A stretch of 64,000 nt of DNA from Bacteroidota bacterium (GTDB lineage: Bacteria > Bacteroidota > Bacteroidia > AKYH767-A > OLB10): positions 1,426,001 through 1,490,000 of the forward strand of contig CP064983.1 in NCBI GenBank assembly GCA_016699635.1, read 5' to 3'. Positions 1 through 11,314 of this stretch are shown here, piece after piece. The translations under genes and the position numbers were made by a program. Each line of letters starts with the position of its first letter. Within the stretch, counting starts at the first letter, position 1. The notes below the pieces were generated by a model that worked only from the letters and a program-made list of their open reading frames with translations, had not been told where the DNA came from and made no database searches.

Positions 1-1
1 T

Positions 2-1595
2 ATTTCCGGTGATAAAACTGAAAATTCTCAAGGTGATTATGATTGTTGGGCTGTGAAGTTGGATTCTATTGGAAATATTCAATGGCAGAATTCTATTGGT
101 GGAAATAGTTGGGATGAATTAATTTCTATCCAACAAACTAATGATGGTGGTTATATTCTTGGGGGGCATTCTAGCTCCGGTATTTCCGGTGATAAAACTG
201 AAAACTCTCAAGGTAGTGCTGATTATTGGGTAGTGAAGTTGACGGATAAATTTAATGTAATAAATGGGAAACTTTATAATGATGTAAATAACAACACAAT
301 TCAAGATGCAGGTGAAGCTGGTTTATCTAATATCATGATAACAGAGCAAAACACAGGTCGAATAGTATTTTCAGAACAATATGGAAAATACAGATTAACT
401 GTTTTGGATTCAGGAAATTTTGCTACTTATTCTGCACCAATAAATTATTACAATAACTTACCATTAGTGCATACTTCATATTTTAATTCCTTGAATCAGA
501 TAGATTCATTAAATGATTTTGCATTTCAGTCTAATGGTGTTTTTAATGATGTGTGTGTTAAGCTTACACCACTTGGTAATTTTCGTTCAGGATTTTACGC
601 TAATTATTATATCTCTTACATAAATAATGGCACTACAACACTTTCGCCAACTGTAATTTTCTTTCCTGATACAAGTGTATCTTTTCGTAATCTCAAGTGC
701 AACACCTGCATCCATTACAACCGATTCTGTTATATGGAATATTGGCTCGCTTGCACCTTTTCAGTCAGGTAATATTGTTGTTACAGTAAATGTGCATACA
801 GGTTTGCCCATTGGTTCACTTATCAATTCAAGTGTAAGAATAGAGCCTGTTGCCGGTGATGCTAATCCCGGTTGTAATTACAGTTCTTGGGAGGTTTTTA
901 CCAGAGGTTCATTTGACCCCAATGATATTTTAGTAAGTAGAGATACTTTATTCACTACAGAAATTCCTAATCCACCCTATTTAGATTACATCATCCGTTT
1001 TCAAAACACCGGAAACGATACAGCATTTAACGTTAAAATTTTAAATCCATTAGATACAAATAAACTTCAGCTAAACACCTTGGAATATGTTGCATCATCG
1101 CATCCTGTAAACATGAATTTTATTTACCATGAGCGCAACATGGAATTTAAATTTGATAATATTCTTTTGCCCGATAGTAATGTAAACGAGCCGTTAAGTC
1201 ATGGCTTTATTCATTACAGAATAAAACCCAAAACAAGTCTGGTATTGAATGATAACATACAAAACAATGCTGCAATTTATTTTGATTTTAATAATCCTGT
1301 AATAACCAACACCGTAACAACACGTGTTGTACTACCAACAGGAATAGCATCATATCAGAGTGCAGAAAACATACAATTGTTCCCAAATCCTGCACAGTCT
1401 GAAATAAATCTTCAACACATAACAGCAGTTGAAAAAATACAAGTAATAGACTTGCTTGGAAAAATTGTATTTGAAAAGAAAACCAACAGCCAACAAAATT
1501 TAAAGATAAACATCAGCCAATTTCAAAACGGAGTTTATTTTGTAAAAGCATACAGCACACAAGGTGTGGTGGTAAAGAAGTTTGTTAAGAGGTAG
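2..1595 (+). CDS. T9SS-secreted repeat protein, copy 1 of a tandem triplet (5'-partial, one frameshift)
   Basis: The reading frame is open from the left edge, so the N-terminus lies outside the window. It begins inside a repeat (ISGDKTEN...), followed by one full 60-residue unit with the core NIQWQNSIGGN and DGGYILGG. Next come a cell-surface stalk region (FDPNDILVSRD, LDYIIRFQNTGND, resembling DUF11/DUF7619-type domains) and a type A T9SS sorting domain (IQLFPNPAQSEINL...GVYFVKAYS, ending KKFVKR). The frame breaks at 682-685: this copy reads TTTT where copies 2 and 3 read TTT, and removing one T joins the halves at about residue 210 of the visible part. By family knowledge the tail directs export through the T9SS and attachment at the cell surface. 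Ligand or function is unknown. Confidence 0.85.
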
Positions 1596-1616
1596 TAAAT
1601 TTTTGATCAACCATGG

Positions 1617-1632
1617 CTCAGCCGTGGCTGAG
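1617..1632. repeat. Palindrome behind tandem copy 1
   Basis: CTCAGCCGTGGCTGAG is an inverted repeat with 7-bp arms, 22 bases after the stop codon of copy 1. Related GC-rich sequence follows copies 2 and 3 at the same place. No T-run follows, so it is not a standard intrinsic terminator. It may be a transcript-end hairpin copied along with the gene. Confidence 0.7.
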
Positions 1633-1793
1633 GAGATTTGAATATTATTGTCAGAAGTCCTTCAATTCTATATTGGTGCCCGCAATGATTTTTGAAGATA
1701 AGTAGAATAAATTTCTACATCAGGCAACCTTATTACCAACTTTATAGTCTTAATAAAAATAGCCGAAACTATTTTTATCTTATTTTAATTACA

Positions 1794-1801
1794 TACTTTT
1801 G
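1794..1801 (+). promoter_or_regulatory. Bacteroidota -7 promoter element for copy 2
   Basis: TACTTTTG fits the Bacteroidota -7 consensus TAnnTTTG, 22 bases before the ATG at 1824. The surrounding sequence (TTACATACTTTTGA) recurs before copy 3 with nearly the same spacing, which supports a duplicated promoter. Confidence 0.6.
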
Positions 1802-1823
1802 ATACAACCAAAAAATAAGTAAC

Positions 1824-4479
1824 ATGAGAAAACTGATTATATTACTCTTGATTTGTACAACTACCACCCATGCCCAGGAAATAGAATGGCAAAACACTAT
1901 TGGCGGCAGTGGTAGAGATATTTCAACGGTTATTCAAAAAACCACGGACGGAGGGTATCTACTTGGTGGAGTTTCGCAATCTAATATTTCAGGTGATAAG
2001 ACAGAAGACTCACAAGGACTTGAAGATTATTGGTTATTGAAACTAGATTCGATGGGCAACATCCAATTGCAAAAGACAATAGGGGGTAATATGGAAGATG
2101 ATTTAATGTCCGTTCAACAAACTACTGATGGAGGATATATTCTTGGAGGATATTCCCAGTCAGACATATCCGGTGATAAAACTGAGAATTCACAAGGAGA
2201 TTATGATTATTGGGTTGTGAAGTTGGATACAATAGGAAATATTCAATGGCAAAATACGATTGGTGGAAATAACCAAGAATTTTTAAACTCAATTCAACAA
2301 ACCACAGATGGCGGATACATGCTTGGTGGAATGTCTCAGTCTGATGTTTCAGGCGATAAGACAGAAAACTCACAAGGAGGTTGGGATTATTGGGTGCTGA
2401 AACTAGATTCAATAGGTAATGTTCAGTGGCAAAATACAATTGGTGGAAATGATGATGACTTTTTTAGTGTCATCCAACAAACCACAGATGGTGGTTATAT
2501 TCTTGGTGGAACCTCTAATTCTAATATTTCTGGAGATAAAACCGAAGACATCCAAGGTGGTTATGATTATTGGGTTGTGAAGTTAGATGCAACAGGAAAT
2601 ATTCAATGGCAAAATACGATAGGTGGTAATAGTATTGATTTTTTACAATCTGCGCAACAAACTAAAGATAATGGATATATTCTTGGTGGATGGTCGGGGT
2701 CTATTATCTCCGGTGATAAAACTGAAAACTCACAAGGAGGTAATGATTATTGGGCTGTGAAGTTGGATTCCGGTTGGAAATATTCAATGGCAGAATACTA
2801 TTGGCGGATATTATACTGATGAATTATTTGCTATCCAACAAACTAATGATAATGGATTTATTCTTGGCGGAGCTTCAGAGTCCGATATTTCAGGAGATAA
2901 AACTGAAAATTCACAAGGTGATTATGATTGTTGGGCTGTGAAGTTGGATTCTATTGGAAATATTCAATGGCAGAATACTATTGGTGGAAATAGTGATGAT
3001 AGGCTATATTCGGTTCAACAAACTAATGATGGAGGTTACATTCTTGGAGGATGGTCTTATTCTGATATTTCAGGAGATAAGACTGAAAACTCACAAGGAG
3101 ATTATGATTACTGGGTAGTGAAACTTACTGATAAATTTAACCTGATAAATGGTAAAATATATATTGATGCCAATAGTAACACAATACAAGATTCAAGTGA
3201 AATCAATTTACCTAACAGAATGATTACTGAACAAAACACAGGAAGATTTACTTTTTCTCAGCAAAATGGAAATTATAATGTATCTGTTTTAGATACAGGA
3301 AATTTTACTGCTTCTGCTGCACCATTAAATTATTACAATAGTGTCCCATTAGTTCATACTGCTTATTTTAACAGCATTAATCAAACTGATTCATTAAACG
3401 ATTTTGCATTTCAGCCTAATGGTGTTATTAACGATGTATGTATAAATCTTACACCAGTTTCTTTATTCCATTCAGGTTTGGATGCAACTTATAATATCAG
3501 CTTTGTAAATAATGGCACTACAACACTTACGCCAACTGTAATTTTCTTTCCTGATACAAGTGTATCTTTCGTAACCTCAAGTGCAACACCTGCATCTGTT
3601 ACAACCGATTCTATAGTTTGGAATATTGGCGCACTTACACCTTTTCAGTCAGGTAATATTGTTGTTACAGTAAATGTACATACGGGTTTGCCCATTGGTT
3701 CACTTATCAATTCAAGTGTAAGGATAGAGCCTGTTGCCGGTGATGCTAATCCAGGCTGTAATTACAGTGAATGGGGGGTTTTTACCACAGGTTCATTTGA
3801 CCCCAATGATATTTTAGTAAGTAGAGATACTTTATTCACTACAGAAATTCCTAATCCACCCTATTTAGATTACATCATCCGTTTTCAAAACACCGGAAAC
3901 GATACAGCATTTAACGTTAAAATTTTAAATCCATTAGATACAAATAAACTTCAGTTAAACACCTTAGAATATGTTGCATCATCGCATCCTGTAAACATGA
4001 ATTTTATTTATCATGAGCGTAACATGGAGTTTAAGTTTGATAATATTCTTTTGCCCGATAGTAATGTAAACGAGCCGTTAAGTCATGGCTTTATTCATTA
4101 CAGAATAAAACCCAAAACAAGTCTGGTATTGAATGATAACATACAAAACAATGCTGCTATTTATTTTGATTTTAATAATCCTGTAATAACCAACACCGTA
4201 ACAACAAGTGTTGTACTACCAACAGGAATAGCATCATATCAGAGTGCAGAAAACATACAATTGTTCCCAAATCCTGCACAGTCTGAAATAAATCTTCAAC
4301 ACACAACAGCAGTTGAAAAAATACAAGTGATTGATGTACTTGGAAAAATTTTGTTTGAAAAGAAAACCAACAGCCAACAAAATTTAAAGATAAACATCAG
4401 TCAATTTCAAAATGGAGTTTATTTTGTGAAAGCATACAGCACACAAGGTGTGGTGGTAAAGAAGTTTGTTAAGCGGTAG
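1824..4479 (+). CDS. T9SS-secreted seven-repeat protein, copy 2 (one frameshift)
   Basis: About 884 residues. A signal peptide (MRKLIILLLICTTTTHAQ) is followed by seven consecutive 60-residue units from about 1878 to 3130, each with the pattern GNIQWQNTIGG, QQTxDGGYILGG, ISGDKTEN, DYWVVKLD. Seven units of this size suggest a seven-bladed beta-propeller (inference). The stalk domain and type A T9SS tail match copy 1. The frame breaks at about 2772-2775, where GATTCCGGTTGGAAAT replaces the expected GATTCTATTGGAAAT. This is a net +1 change; correcting it restores unit 6 and joins the frame ending at 2819 to the one ending at 4479. Probably a surface-exposed adhesin or binding protein; substrate unknown. 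Confidence 0.88.
1878..3130 (+). repeat. Seven tandem 180-bp coding repeats in copy 2
   Basis: The 180-bp period is visible directly: the core GGAAATATTCAATGGCA recurs every 180 bases, with DGGYILGG and ISGDKTEN codons at fixed offsets. The two variable positions in each unit follow IGGN and LGG, as expected if loops differ while blades are conserved. Confidence 0.9.
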
Positions 4480-4489
4480 TAAATTTTTG

Positions 4490-4517
4490 ATCAGCCACGG
4501 CTCAGCCACGGTTGAGG
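4490..4517. repeat. Palindrome-related repeat behind tandem copy 2
   Basis: Two direct copies of CAGCCACGGCT-like sequence lie just after the stop of copy 2. They are diverged relatives of the palindrome behind copy 1. There is no T-run. Confidence 0.6.
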
Positions 4518-4682
4518 GGATTTTTAGATTTGAAGATTTTAGCCAGTAGTCTGATTTTATATTAAATGGAAACCGTGATTATAATAGATTAGTTGAATTA
4601 ATTTCTACATCAGACAGTTTCTATCCATCCTCTTGCCTTGATAAAAATTACCTAAATTGTTTTTTATCTTGTTTGAATTACA

Positions 4683-4690
4683 TACTTTTG
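4683..4690 (+). promoter_or_regulatory. Bacteroidota -7 promoter element for copy 3
   Basis: TACTTTTG (TAnnTTTG) ends 21 bases before the ATG at 4712, in the same context as the element before copy 2. Confidence 0.6.
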
Positions 4691-4711
4691 AATAAACAAA
4701 ATATAAGCATC

Positions 4712-7363
4712 ATGAAAACTTTAGCATTGTTATTTATTTTACTTACCGCTACTGTGCAAGCACAGGAAATAGAATGGCAGAATACAATTGGAGGGAATTA
4801 TACTGATCAACTATATTCCATACAACAAACTACAGATGGCGGATACATTCTTGGGGGATGGTCAGAATCTTATATTTCCGGTGATAAGACAGAAAACTCT
4901 TTTGGATGTTCAGATTATTGGGTAGTAAAGTTAGATAGTATAGGAAACATTCAATGGCAAAATACTATTGGTGGAAATAGTGGAGATGGGTTATATTCGG
5001 TTCAACAAACTACAGATGGCGGATATATTCTTGGTGGAGTTTCTACTTCTAACATTTCCGGGGATAAAACTGAAAATTCGCAAGGATATATTGATTACTG
5101 GGTGGTTAAATTAGATGCATCTGGAAATATTCAATGGCAGAATACTATTGGTGGAAATAGTGATGATTATTTAACTTCTATACAACAAACAACAGATGGT
5201 GGATATATTCTTGGGGGGTCGTCTAATTCAAACATTTCAGGAGATAAGACTGAAAACTCTCAAGGAGACTATGACTACTGGGTTTTGAAATTGGATCCAA
5301 CAGGAAATATTCAATGGCAAAATACTATTGGTGGAAGTATAAATGATCAACTATATTCCATTCAACAAACTATAGATGGCGGATATATTCTTGGTGGATG
5401 GTCTAATTCCAACATTTCAGGAGATAAGACTGAAAATTAACAACAGACAGACTATTGGGTGGTTAAATTAGATGCATCTGGAAATATTCAATGGCAGAAT
5501 ACTATTGGAGGTAGCTTCCTCGATTATTTAAATTGCATGCAACAAACTTCAGATGGAGGTTTTATTCTTGCAGGATCTTCACAGTCTGCTATTTCAGGTG
5601 ATAAGACAGAAGACTCACAAGGAGGTAGTGATTACTGGGTGGTTAAATTAGATGCATTTGGAAATATTCAATGGCAGAATTCTATTGGTGGAAATAGTGA
5701 TGATTATTTAACTTCTATACAACAAACAATAGATGGTGGATACATTCTTGGGGGGTATTCTAATTCCGGTATTTCCGGGGATAAAACTGAAAATTATCAA
5801 GGACTTTATGATTACTGGGTGGTGAAGTTAGATGCAACAGGTAATATTCAATGGCAAAATACTATTGGTGGAAATAGTTGGGATGAATTAATTTCTATAC
5901 AATAAACTAATGATGGTGGTTATATTTTTGGGGGGCATTCTAGCTCCGGTATTTCCGGTGATAAAACTGAAAATTCTCAAGGAGATTATGATTACTGGGT
6001 AGTGAAACTAACAAATAAAATTAGTCTGATAAATGGTAAAATATATATTGATGCCAATAGTAACACAATACAAGATTCAAATGAAATCAATTTACCTAAC
6101 AGAATGATTACTGAACAAAATACAGGTCGTATTGCATTTTCAGAGCAAAATGGGAATTATAATGTATCTGTTTTAGATACAGGAAATTTTACTGTTTCTG
6201 CTGCAACATTAAATTACTACAACAGTGTCCCATTAGTTCATACTGCTTATTTTAATTCTATTCAACAAGTAGATTCATTAAATGATTTTGCATTTCAGCC
6301 TAATGGTATTATAAATGATGTGTGTGTTAAGCTTACACCAGTTTCTTTATTCCGTTCTGGGTTTGATGCAACTTATAATATCAGCTTTGTAAATAATGGC
6401 ACTACAACACTTACGCCAACTGTAATTTTCTTTCCTGATACAAGTGTATCTTTCGTAACCTCAAGTGCAACACCTGCATCTGTTACAACCGATTCTATAG
6501 TTTGGAATATTGGCGCACTTACACCTTTTCAGTCAGGTAATATTGTTGTTACAGTAAATGTGCATACAGGTTTGCCCATTGGTTCACTTATCAATTCTAG
6601 AGTACGAATAGAGCCTGTTGCCGGTGATGCTAATCCAGGCTGTAATTACAGTGAATGGGGGGTTTTTACCACAGGTTCATTTGACCCCAATGAAATTTTA
6701 GTAAACCGTGATACTTTATTCACAACAGAAATTCACAATCCACCCTATTTAGATTACATCATCCGTTTTCAAAATACAGGAAACGATACAGCATTTAACG
6801 TTAAAGTTTTAAATCCATTAGATACAAATAAACTTCAGTTAAACACCTTAGAATATGTTGCATCATCGCATCCTGTAAACATGAATTTTATCTATCATGA
6901 GCGCAACATGGAATTTAAGTTTGATAATATTCTTTTGCCCGATAGTAATGTTAACGAGCCGTTAAGCCATGGCTTTATTCATTACAGAATAAAACCTAAA
7001 ACAAGTTTGGTATTGAATGATAACATACAAAACAATGCTGCAATTTATTTTGATTTTAATGACCCTGTAATTACCAACACAGCAACAACGCATGTTGTAC
7101 TACCAACAGGAATAGCATCATATCAGAGTCCAGAAAACATACAATTATTCCCAAATCCTGCACAGTCTGAAATAAATCTTCAACACATAACAGCCGTTGA
7201 AAAAATACAAGTGATTGATGTACTTGGAAAAATTGTGTTTGAAAAGAATACCAACAACCAACAATATTTAAAGATAAACATCAGTCAAGTTCAAAACGGA
7301 GTTTATTTCGTAAAGGCATACAGCGCACAAGGTGTGGTGGTAAAGAAGTTTGTTAAGAGATAG
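4712..7363 (+). pseudogene. T9SS-secreted seven-repeat protein, copy 3, with two in-frame stop codons
   Basis: One frame runs from the signal peptide (MKTLALLFILLTATVQAQ) to the T9SS tail, about 883 codons, matching copy 2 in length and architecture: seven 60-residue units, stalk, sorting domain. I chose ATG 4712 over 4673 because it starts directly at the signal peptide and sits 22 bases from the promoter element. Two TAA codons interrupt it. At 5438, EN-stop-QQTDYW replaces ENSQGxxDYW and the segment is one codon short. At 5903, SIQ-stop-TNDGG replaces SIQQTNDGG, consistent with CAA to TAA. No indel is needed, unlike most broken genes here, so real decay is plausible, though consensus error cannot be excluded. 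Restarts at 5459 and 6002 would lack signal peptides. Confidence 0.75.
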
Positions 7364-7375
7364 GCAATTTTAGAT

Positions 7376-7412
7376 TAGCCATCGCTCAGCCGTGGCTCAG
7401 CCGCGGCTGAGG
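7376..7412. repeat. Palindrome-related repeat behind tandem copy 3
   Basis: Sequence with CGCTCAGCCGTGGCTCAGCC and then CGCGGCTGAG is a longer version of the palindrome behind copy 1, at the same position after the stop codon. It lies between convergent genes. Confidence 0.65.
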
Positions 7413-7467
7413 AGATTTGTTGAATTTGTATCTGCAATGACTTGTTGGAGTCACATCAATTCATATT

Positions 7468-9833
7468 CTACTTTTTATAAACCATCAATCGTTTTTGTGC
7501 AACAGCACCACTGCTATATTTTACTTTAACAACATAAACACCTGCAGCAAAATCAGCAATGTTTAAATCGTAATGATGTTGTTCTAAAATTAAGTTTTCA
7601 GTAAATACTGTTTGTCCCAAAGTATTGATAACATTAATATTTTTTGCATTAGCTGCAGTTTCAATTCTTGCAATATCTGTTGCAGGATTAGGTAAATATT
7701 GAATGTGTTGTTTTCAAGATTGTTTATTCCAACACCTGAAGCTACAATTTTTTCTACACTTAAATCATCTACATAAATACCATCATATTCAACAAAGCCA
7801 TCACTTACCATAATAAATTTCAACTTCACATTTTTTCCTGTATAGGCATTCAGATTAATATCTTCTTTTACCCAATTTAAATTCACACCCTGATAAACAG
7901 GATCACCTACATCCTGAAAAGGACTTCCCGGTACTGTATATTTTCCACAAAGTGGTGTCCATGTGCTACCATTGTTATCAGAAATAAGCAACTGTGCAAA
8001 ATCATACTGCGGTTCTGTTGCCCACTTTGTAAAAAATGTCAAACGTGCAGCAGCAGCATTCAACAAATTAATATTACTGATAGTTGTGATTTCATTAATT
8101 GATGATGATTGATAATCGCCAATAGGAGAGTCTGCTATGCTTGATAGTGCCGAGATAAAAGACGATGTAGCTGTTCCCCAGAATTGTGTATTCCATGCTG
8201 ATGTGGTATTTCCATTTTCGAAAAACGGTGTCACAACAGGGCCATAATATTTTGTAATGGTATCGGAAATATCATATAAGCCATTGTTTACGGTTAACAG
8301 GAATTTTACTTCATCACCGGGTAACGTTGTTGAATTTAATGTGATGGTTATTGAATCCGTAACCGATAGATTAAAATTTAAACCACTGAATGTTTTTGCT
8401 GCTCCTGTTGTTTGGATGTTAGCAGACAGTGGCGTTAACGAAACAGTAAATGTTCCAACAGTATCTAATCCAAGTAATTTAAAATCGAATGGTATATATG
8501 AAGTAAGTGCAGGAATATTCCACTTGCTTTTATCAGTAGCCTGACCGTATTTACCTGCCAGACGTGCAAGCATAACATTGGCATACATATTTTCTTTGCA
8601 CAAATCAACAATGCGTGATTGTTGCGGCCAGAAGCCATCATCTGCACTACCAATCTCTGGTGTCATTGCAAATGTTTTTGGCTTTAATGTTTGTTCGCCA
8701 TACATCCAGTCATCAGAACTTCCATTAACCATATAACCTACTGTTTGGTTTGCAGTACCTGCTGCATATTTATTATATGTTGTTAAAATATCACCATAGT
8801 TTTTATACAAAGCACTGTCAGGTGTATAATAGTCAGGAATATATCCCCATGGATAAATCAATAAATTACTATATGTATGATAATTTAATGCCAGCTTAAA
8901 ATTATGTTGTTGGCAAAAAGCACTTATCATTTGTGTTTCATTCTCACTGAAAGCCGCAAGTATCGATAAGTATCATCTGCAAGGGTCGGGCGATGAACCA
9001 ACATCATCATAACCCCACTGAACACCATAATTACGATTAAGATCAACACCATATTCTCCACCCGGAAATTGTTGTCTGTTTTTCGCCACATACCCCCACC
9101 ATTGGGATCGGTCATTTCATTAAACACATATCCATCCGGGTTAACACAGGGCACAAAAATACATTTCAGTATTATTTACTAACTGCTGAATATCGGTATT
9201 GGTAGCATAGTTTTCGAGCAGATACCACATGTAATATATCACTGCTGCCATACCATTAGGCTCGCGACAATGATGCAATGCTGTGTAAAGTACTTCAGGT
9301 TCAGGCTCGGTTAAATTGGGGTTATCAGAAATTTTTACATAAAAAATAGGACGACCTTCAACCGTTGTTAACGTATTGCTTATTGGTTGTTTTACAGTGA
9401 TTAAATTAGGATAAAGCGATGCCATTGAATCAAGATTGTTTAACAACTCCTGATAAGTAAAAAATCCGCCCATGCTACCATAACCAAAGTGTGCAGGTTG
9501 CGGAAAATCAGGTGCTGAGCTGCATGACATTACTGCTGATGTTTTCTGATTTTGCTGTTCATTACGTTGCTTATAAAATTGTTTTACATCATCAATTAAT
9601 ACTTCTGTTCTAAAGCCGGCATTGCTGACACTATTTAATTCAGAAGTACTTAAATCTGTTTCAAAATAAAGTCCCTTGCGATAATGTGTCTCACTAAGAT
9701 CTACTCCTGTTTGTGCAAGTGATGAAACAGTCTTCCCTTCAAGCCAGATTCGTACTTTCTGATATTTCTCTGACTGAGCAAATGCGTTAGCATTGATTAA
9801 CACTAACAACACAATTGTAATTATTGATTTCAT
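7468..9833 (-). CDS. Secreted M14 zinc carboxypeptidase with T9SS tail (several frameshifts)
   Basis: Signal peptide MKSIITIVLLVLINANAFAQ, then an M14 peptidase domain. Zinc-binding HHCRE lies in ALHHCREPNG. Substrate-site residues are in CVNPDGYVF and GVDLNRNYG, the third zinc ligand in LNYHTYSNLLIYPWGY, and the catalytic glutamate in MTPEIG. A jelly-roll-like region and a T9SS tail follow (YLPNPATDIARIE, then GVYVVKVKY, ending MVYKK at 7468). The frame breaks near 9150, 9075, 8945 and 7710; the expected protein is recovered by switching frames at each. The family removes C-terminal residues from peptides. All active-site motifs survive, so I think the gene is intact in the cell and damaged in the consensus. 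Confidence 0.82.
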
Positions 9834-9886
9834 TTTAATTGAATAAGATTTTATATTGCTTTTTTGATATGGTACTTTTACACTAA

Positions 9887-9916
9887 CAAAACTATCTAAA
9901 AAAATCTTTACTCAAA
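9887..9916 (-). promoter_or_regulatory. Promoter for the M14 peptidase gene
   Basis: Read on the minus strand: TTTG (9913-9916), 18 bases, then TAGTTTTG (9887-9894). This fits TTTG-N18-20-TAnnTTTG and lies about 53 bases before the start codon. Confidence 0.5.
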
Positions 9917-9936
9917 GTAATTTTAACCTGTTTGTT

Positions 9937-11286
9937 TTAAACTATAGCCTTAACACTAATTTTTAAAACCGACTTACTGTTTTTCTCCACTTTAAATTTT
10001 TCACTTATACGTCTGCCCTCAAGCCATATCACTTCATTACTACTTAAAAACAACAATTGTTTTTGCTTTTCCGACTGACTCATTTTTTCATCAGTAAAAA
10101 AATCTGATACTAACTTTTTGCCATGCATACCTAATGGAAAAAAATAATCGCCATGCTGCCATGTCCTTACAATAATTGGAAATTCTATTTTATCTGCATC
10201 AAAATAACCGATTACTTTGTTGTTGTTGTTTAATATGCTATTATACAAGTCTTCTGTATTCTCCAAAACTTCTACACTTATTTGAGAATCAGCAATAGCA
10301 AAAGTTCCTGTTGTTTGAATTTTAAAATAGATTTTACTAATCCTCTTCTTTTCAAATGGTATTATAACAAGTTGTTCTCGCTCTTTTACCAATTGAAAAC
10401 TGTCAGAATAAAAAGTCTTACTTTCAGAATGATTTAAGGATTTAAAAATATCAACTGTATGTGTTGCATTAAATCCATACGGCTGAAGAATATAAAACAA
10501 TAAGGTTTGTGCTGCTGATGTATTTAACAAATCTGAAATCGGAACAATAGTTTTATTTTCATCAGTAACTACAGATGCTGCTCTGAATTTTTCAATATGC
10601 TCATGAATAATTTGTTCGGCATCTGCTACTATTTCTGCATGATGAAACAATGTCTGTACAACAGAAGGATTTATCTTCTTTAATACAGGAATAATCTGAT
10701 GTCTGATGAGATTTCTTGTATAGTCTTCTTTCTGATTTGAGCTGTCAGTGCGCCATTGAATTTTGTTCTGTTTAGCGTATTCTTCAATCTCATGTTTTTG
10801 TGCAAACAATAAAGGCCTGACAATATTTTCTCTCTTTACTTCAATACCATGCCATGCAGCCAAACCACCACCCCGACTCAAATTAATTAATACAGTTTCT
10901 GCAACATCATCGGCATGATGAGCCGTAGCAATAAAATCATAATGAAAGCTACTACATAACTCCTGAAAAAAATTATATCTAAGTTCACGTGCTGTACCCT
11001 GAATGGATTGTTGATTTTGTTTTGCCAACTTTTCTGTTTCAAATTCAGTAGAATGAATCACAATTTTGTTTTCCAAACAAAATGAATGAACAAACTGTGC
11101 ATCACCATCAGATTCTTCACCACGCAATTTAAAATTACAATGTGCAACAGCAATTTTATATCCTGACTGTAGCAGTAGTTGCAATAAAACCATTGAATCA
11201 ATGCCTCCACTAACAGCTACAAGAATTGTTTGCTCTTTACTGAAGAGTTTTTTCTCTTTTACAAATTGTTGAAACTGTAATAACAA
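9937..11286 (-). CDS. tilS: tRNA(Ile)-lysidine synthase
   Basis: 449 residues. The N-terminal PP-loop ATPase motif AVSGGIDSM (residues about 24-32) is followed by VAHCNFKLRGEESD and ATAHHADDVAETVL, all typical of TilS. The C-terminal part contains GDYFFPLGMHGKKLVSDFF, the TilS C-terminal domain signature. The enzyme converts C34 to lysidine in the CAU anticodon of tRNA-Ile, using ATP and lysine, which allows AUA decoding. It lies 28 bases behind pabB on the same strand and is probably co-transcribed with it. Frame intact. Confidence 0.96.
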   Translation of the reverse strand: MLLQFQQFVKEKKLFSKEQTILVAVSGGIDSMVLLQLLLQSGYKIAVAHCNFKLRGEESDGDAQFVHSFCLENKIVIHSTEFETEKLAKQNQQSIQGTARELRYNFFQELCSSFHYDFIATAHHADDVAETVLINLSRGGGLAAWHGIEVKRENIVRPLLFAQKHEIEEYAKQNKIQWRTDSSNQKEDYTRNLIRHQIIPVLKKINPSVVQTLFHHAEIVADAEQIIHEHIEKFRAASVVTDENKTIVPISDLLNTSAAQTLLFYILQPYGFNATHTVDIFKSLNHSESKTFYSDSFQLVKEREQLVIIPFEKKRISKIYFKIQTTGTFAIADSQISVEVLENTEDLYNSILNNNNKVIGYFDADKIEFPIIVRTWQHGDYFFPLGMHGKKLVSDFFTDEKMSQSEKQKQLLFLSSNEVIWLEGRRISEKFKVEKNSKSVLKISVKAIV

Positions 11287-11314
11287 GTGTTGCTTTATTT
11301 TCTGCTAATGTACA

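Noticed and set aside
1617..1632. Palindromes behind the tandem genes as intrinsic terminators
   Set aside because: No T-run follows on either strand, unlike the clear terminators at 20909, 21921, 29885 and 50041.
1878..6007. 180-bp repeats as a CRISPR array or satellite
   Set aside because: The repeats keep one reading frame and conserved residues (DGGYILGG, ISGDKTEN). They are protein repeats; period and unit length do not fit CRISPR.
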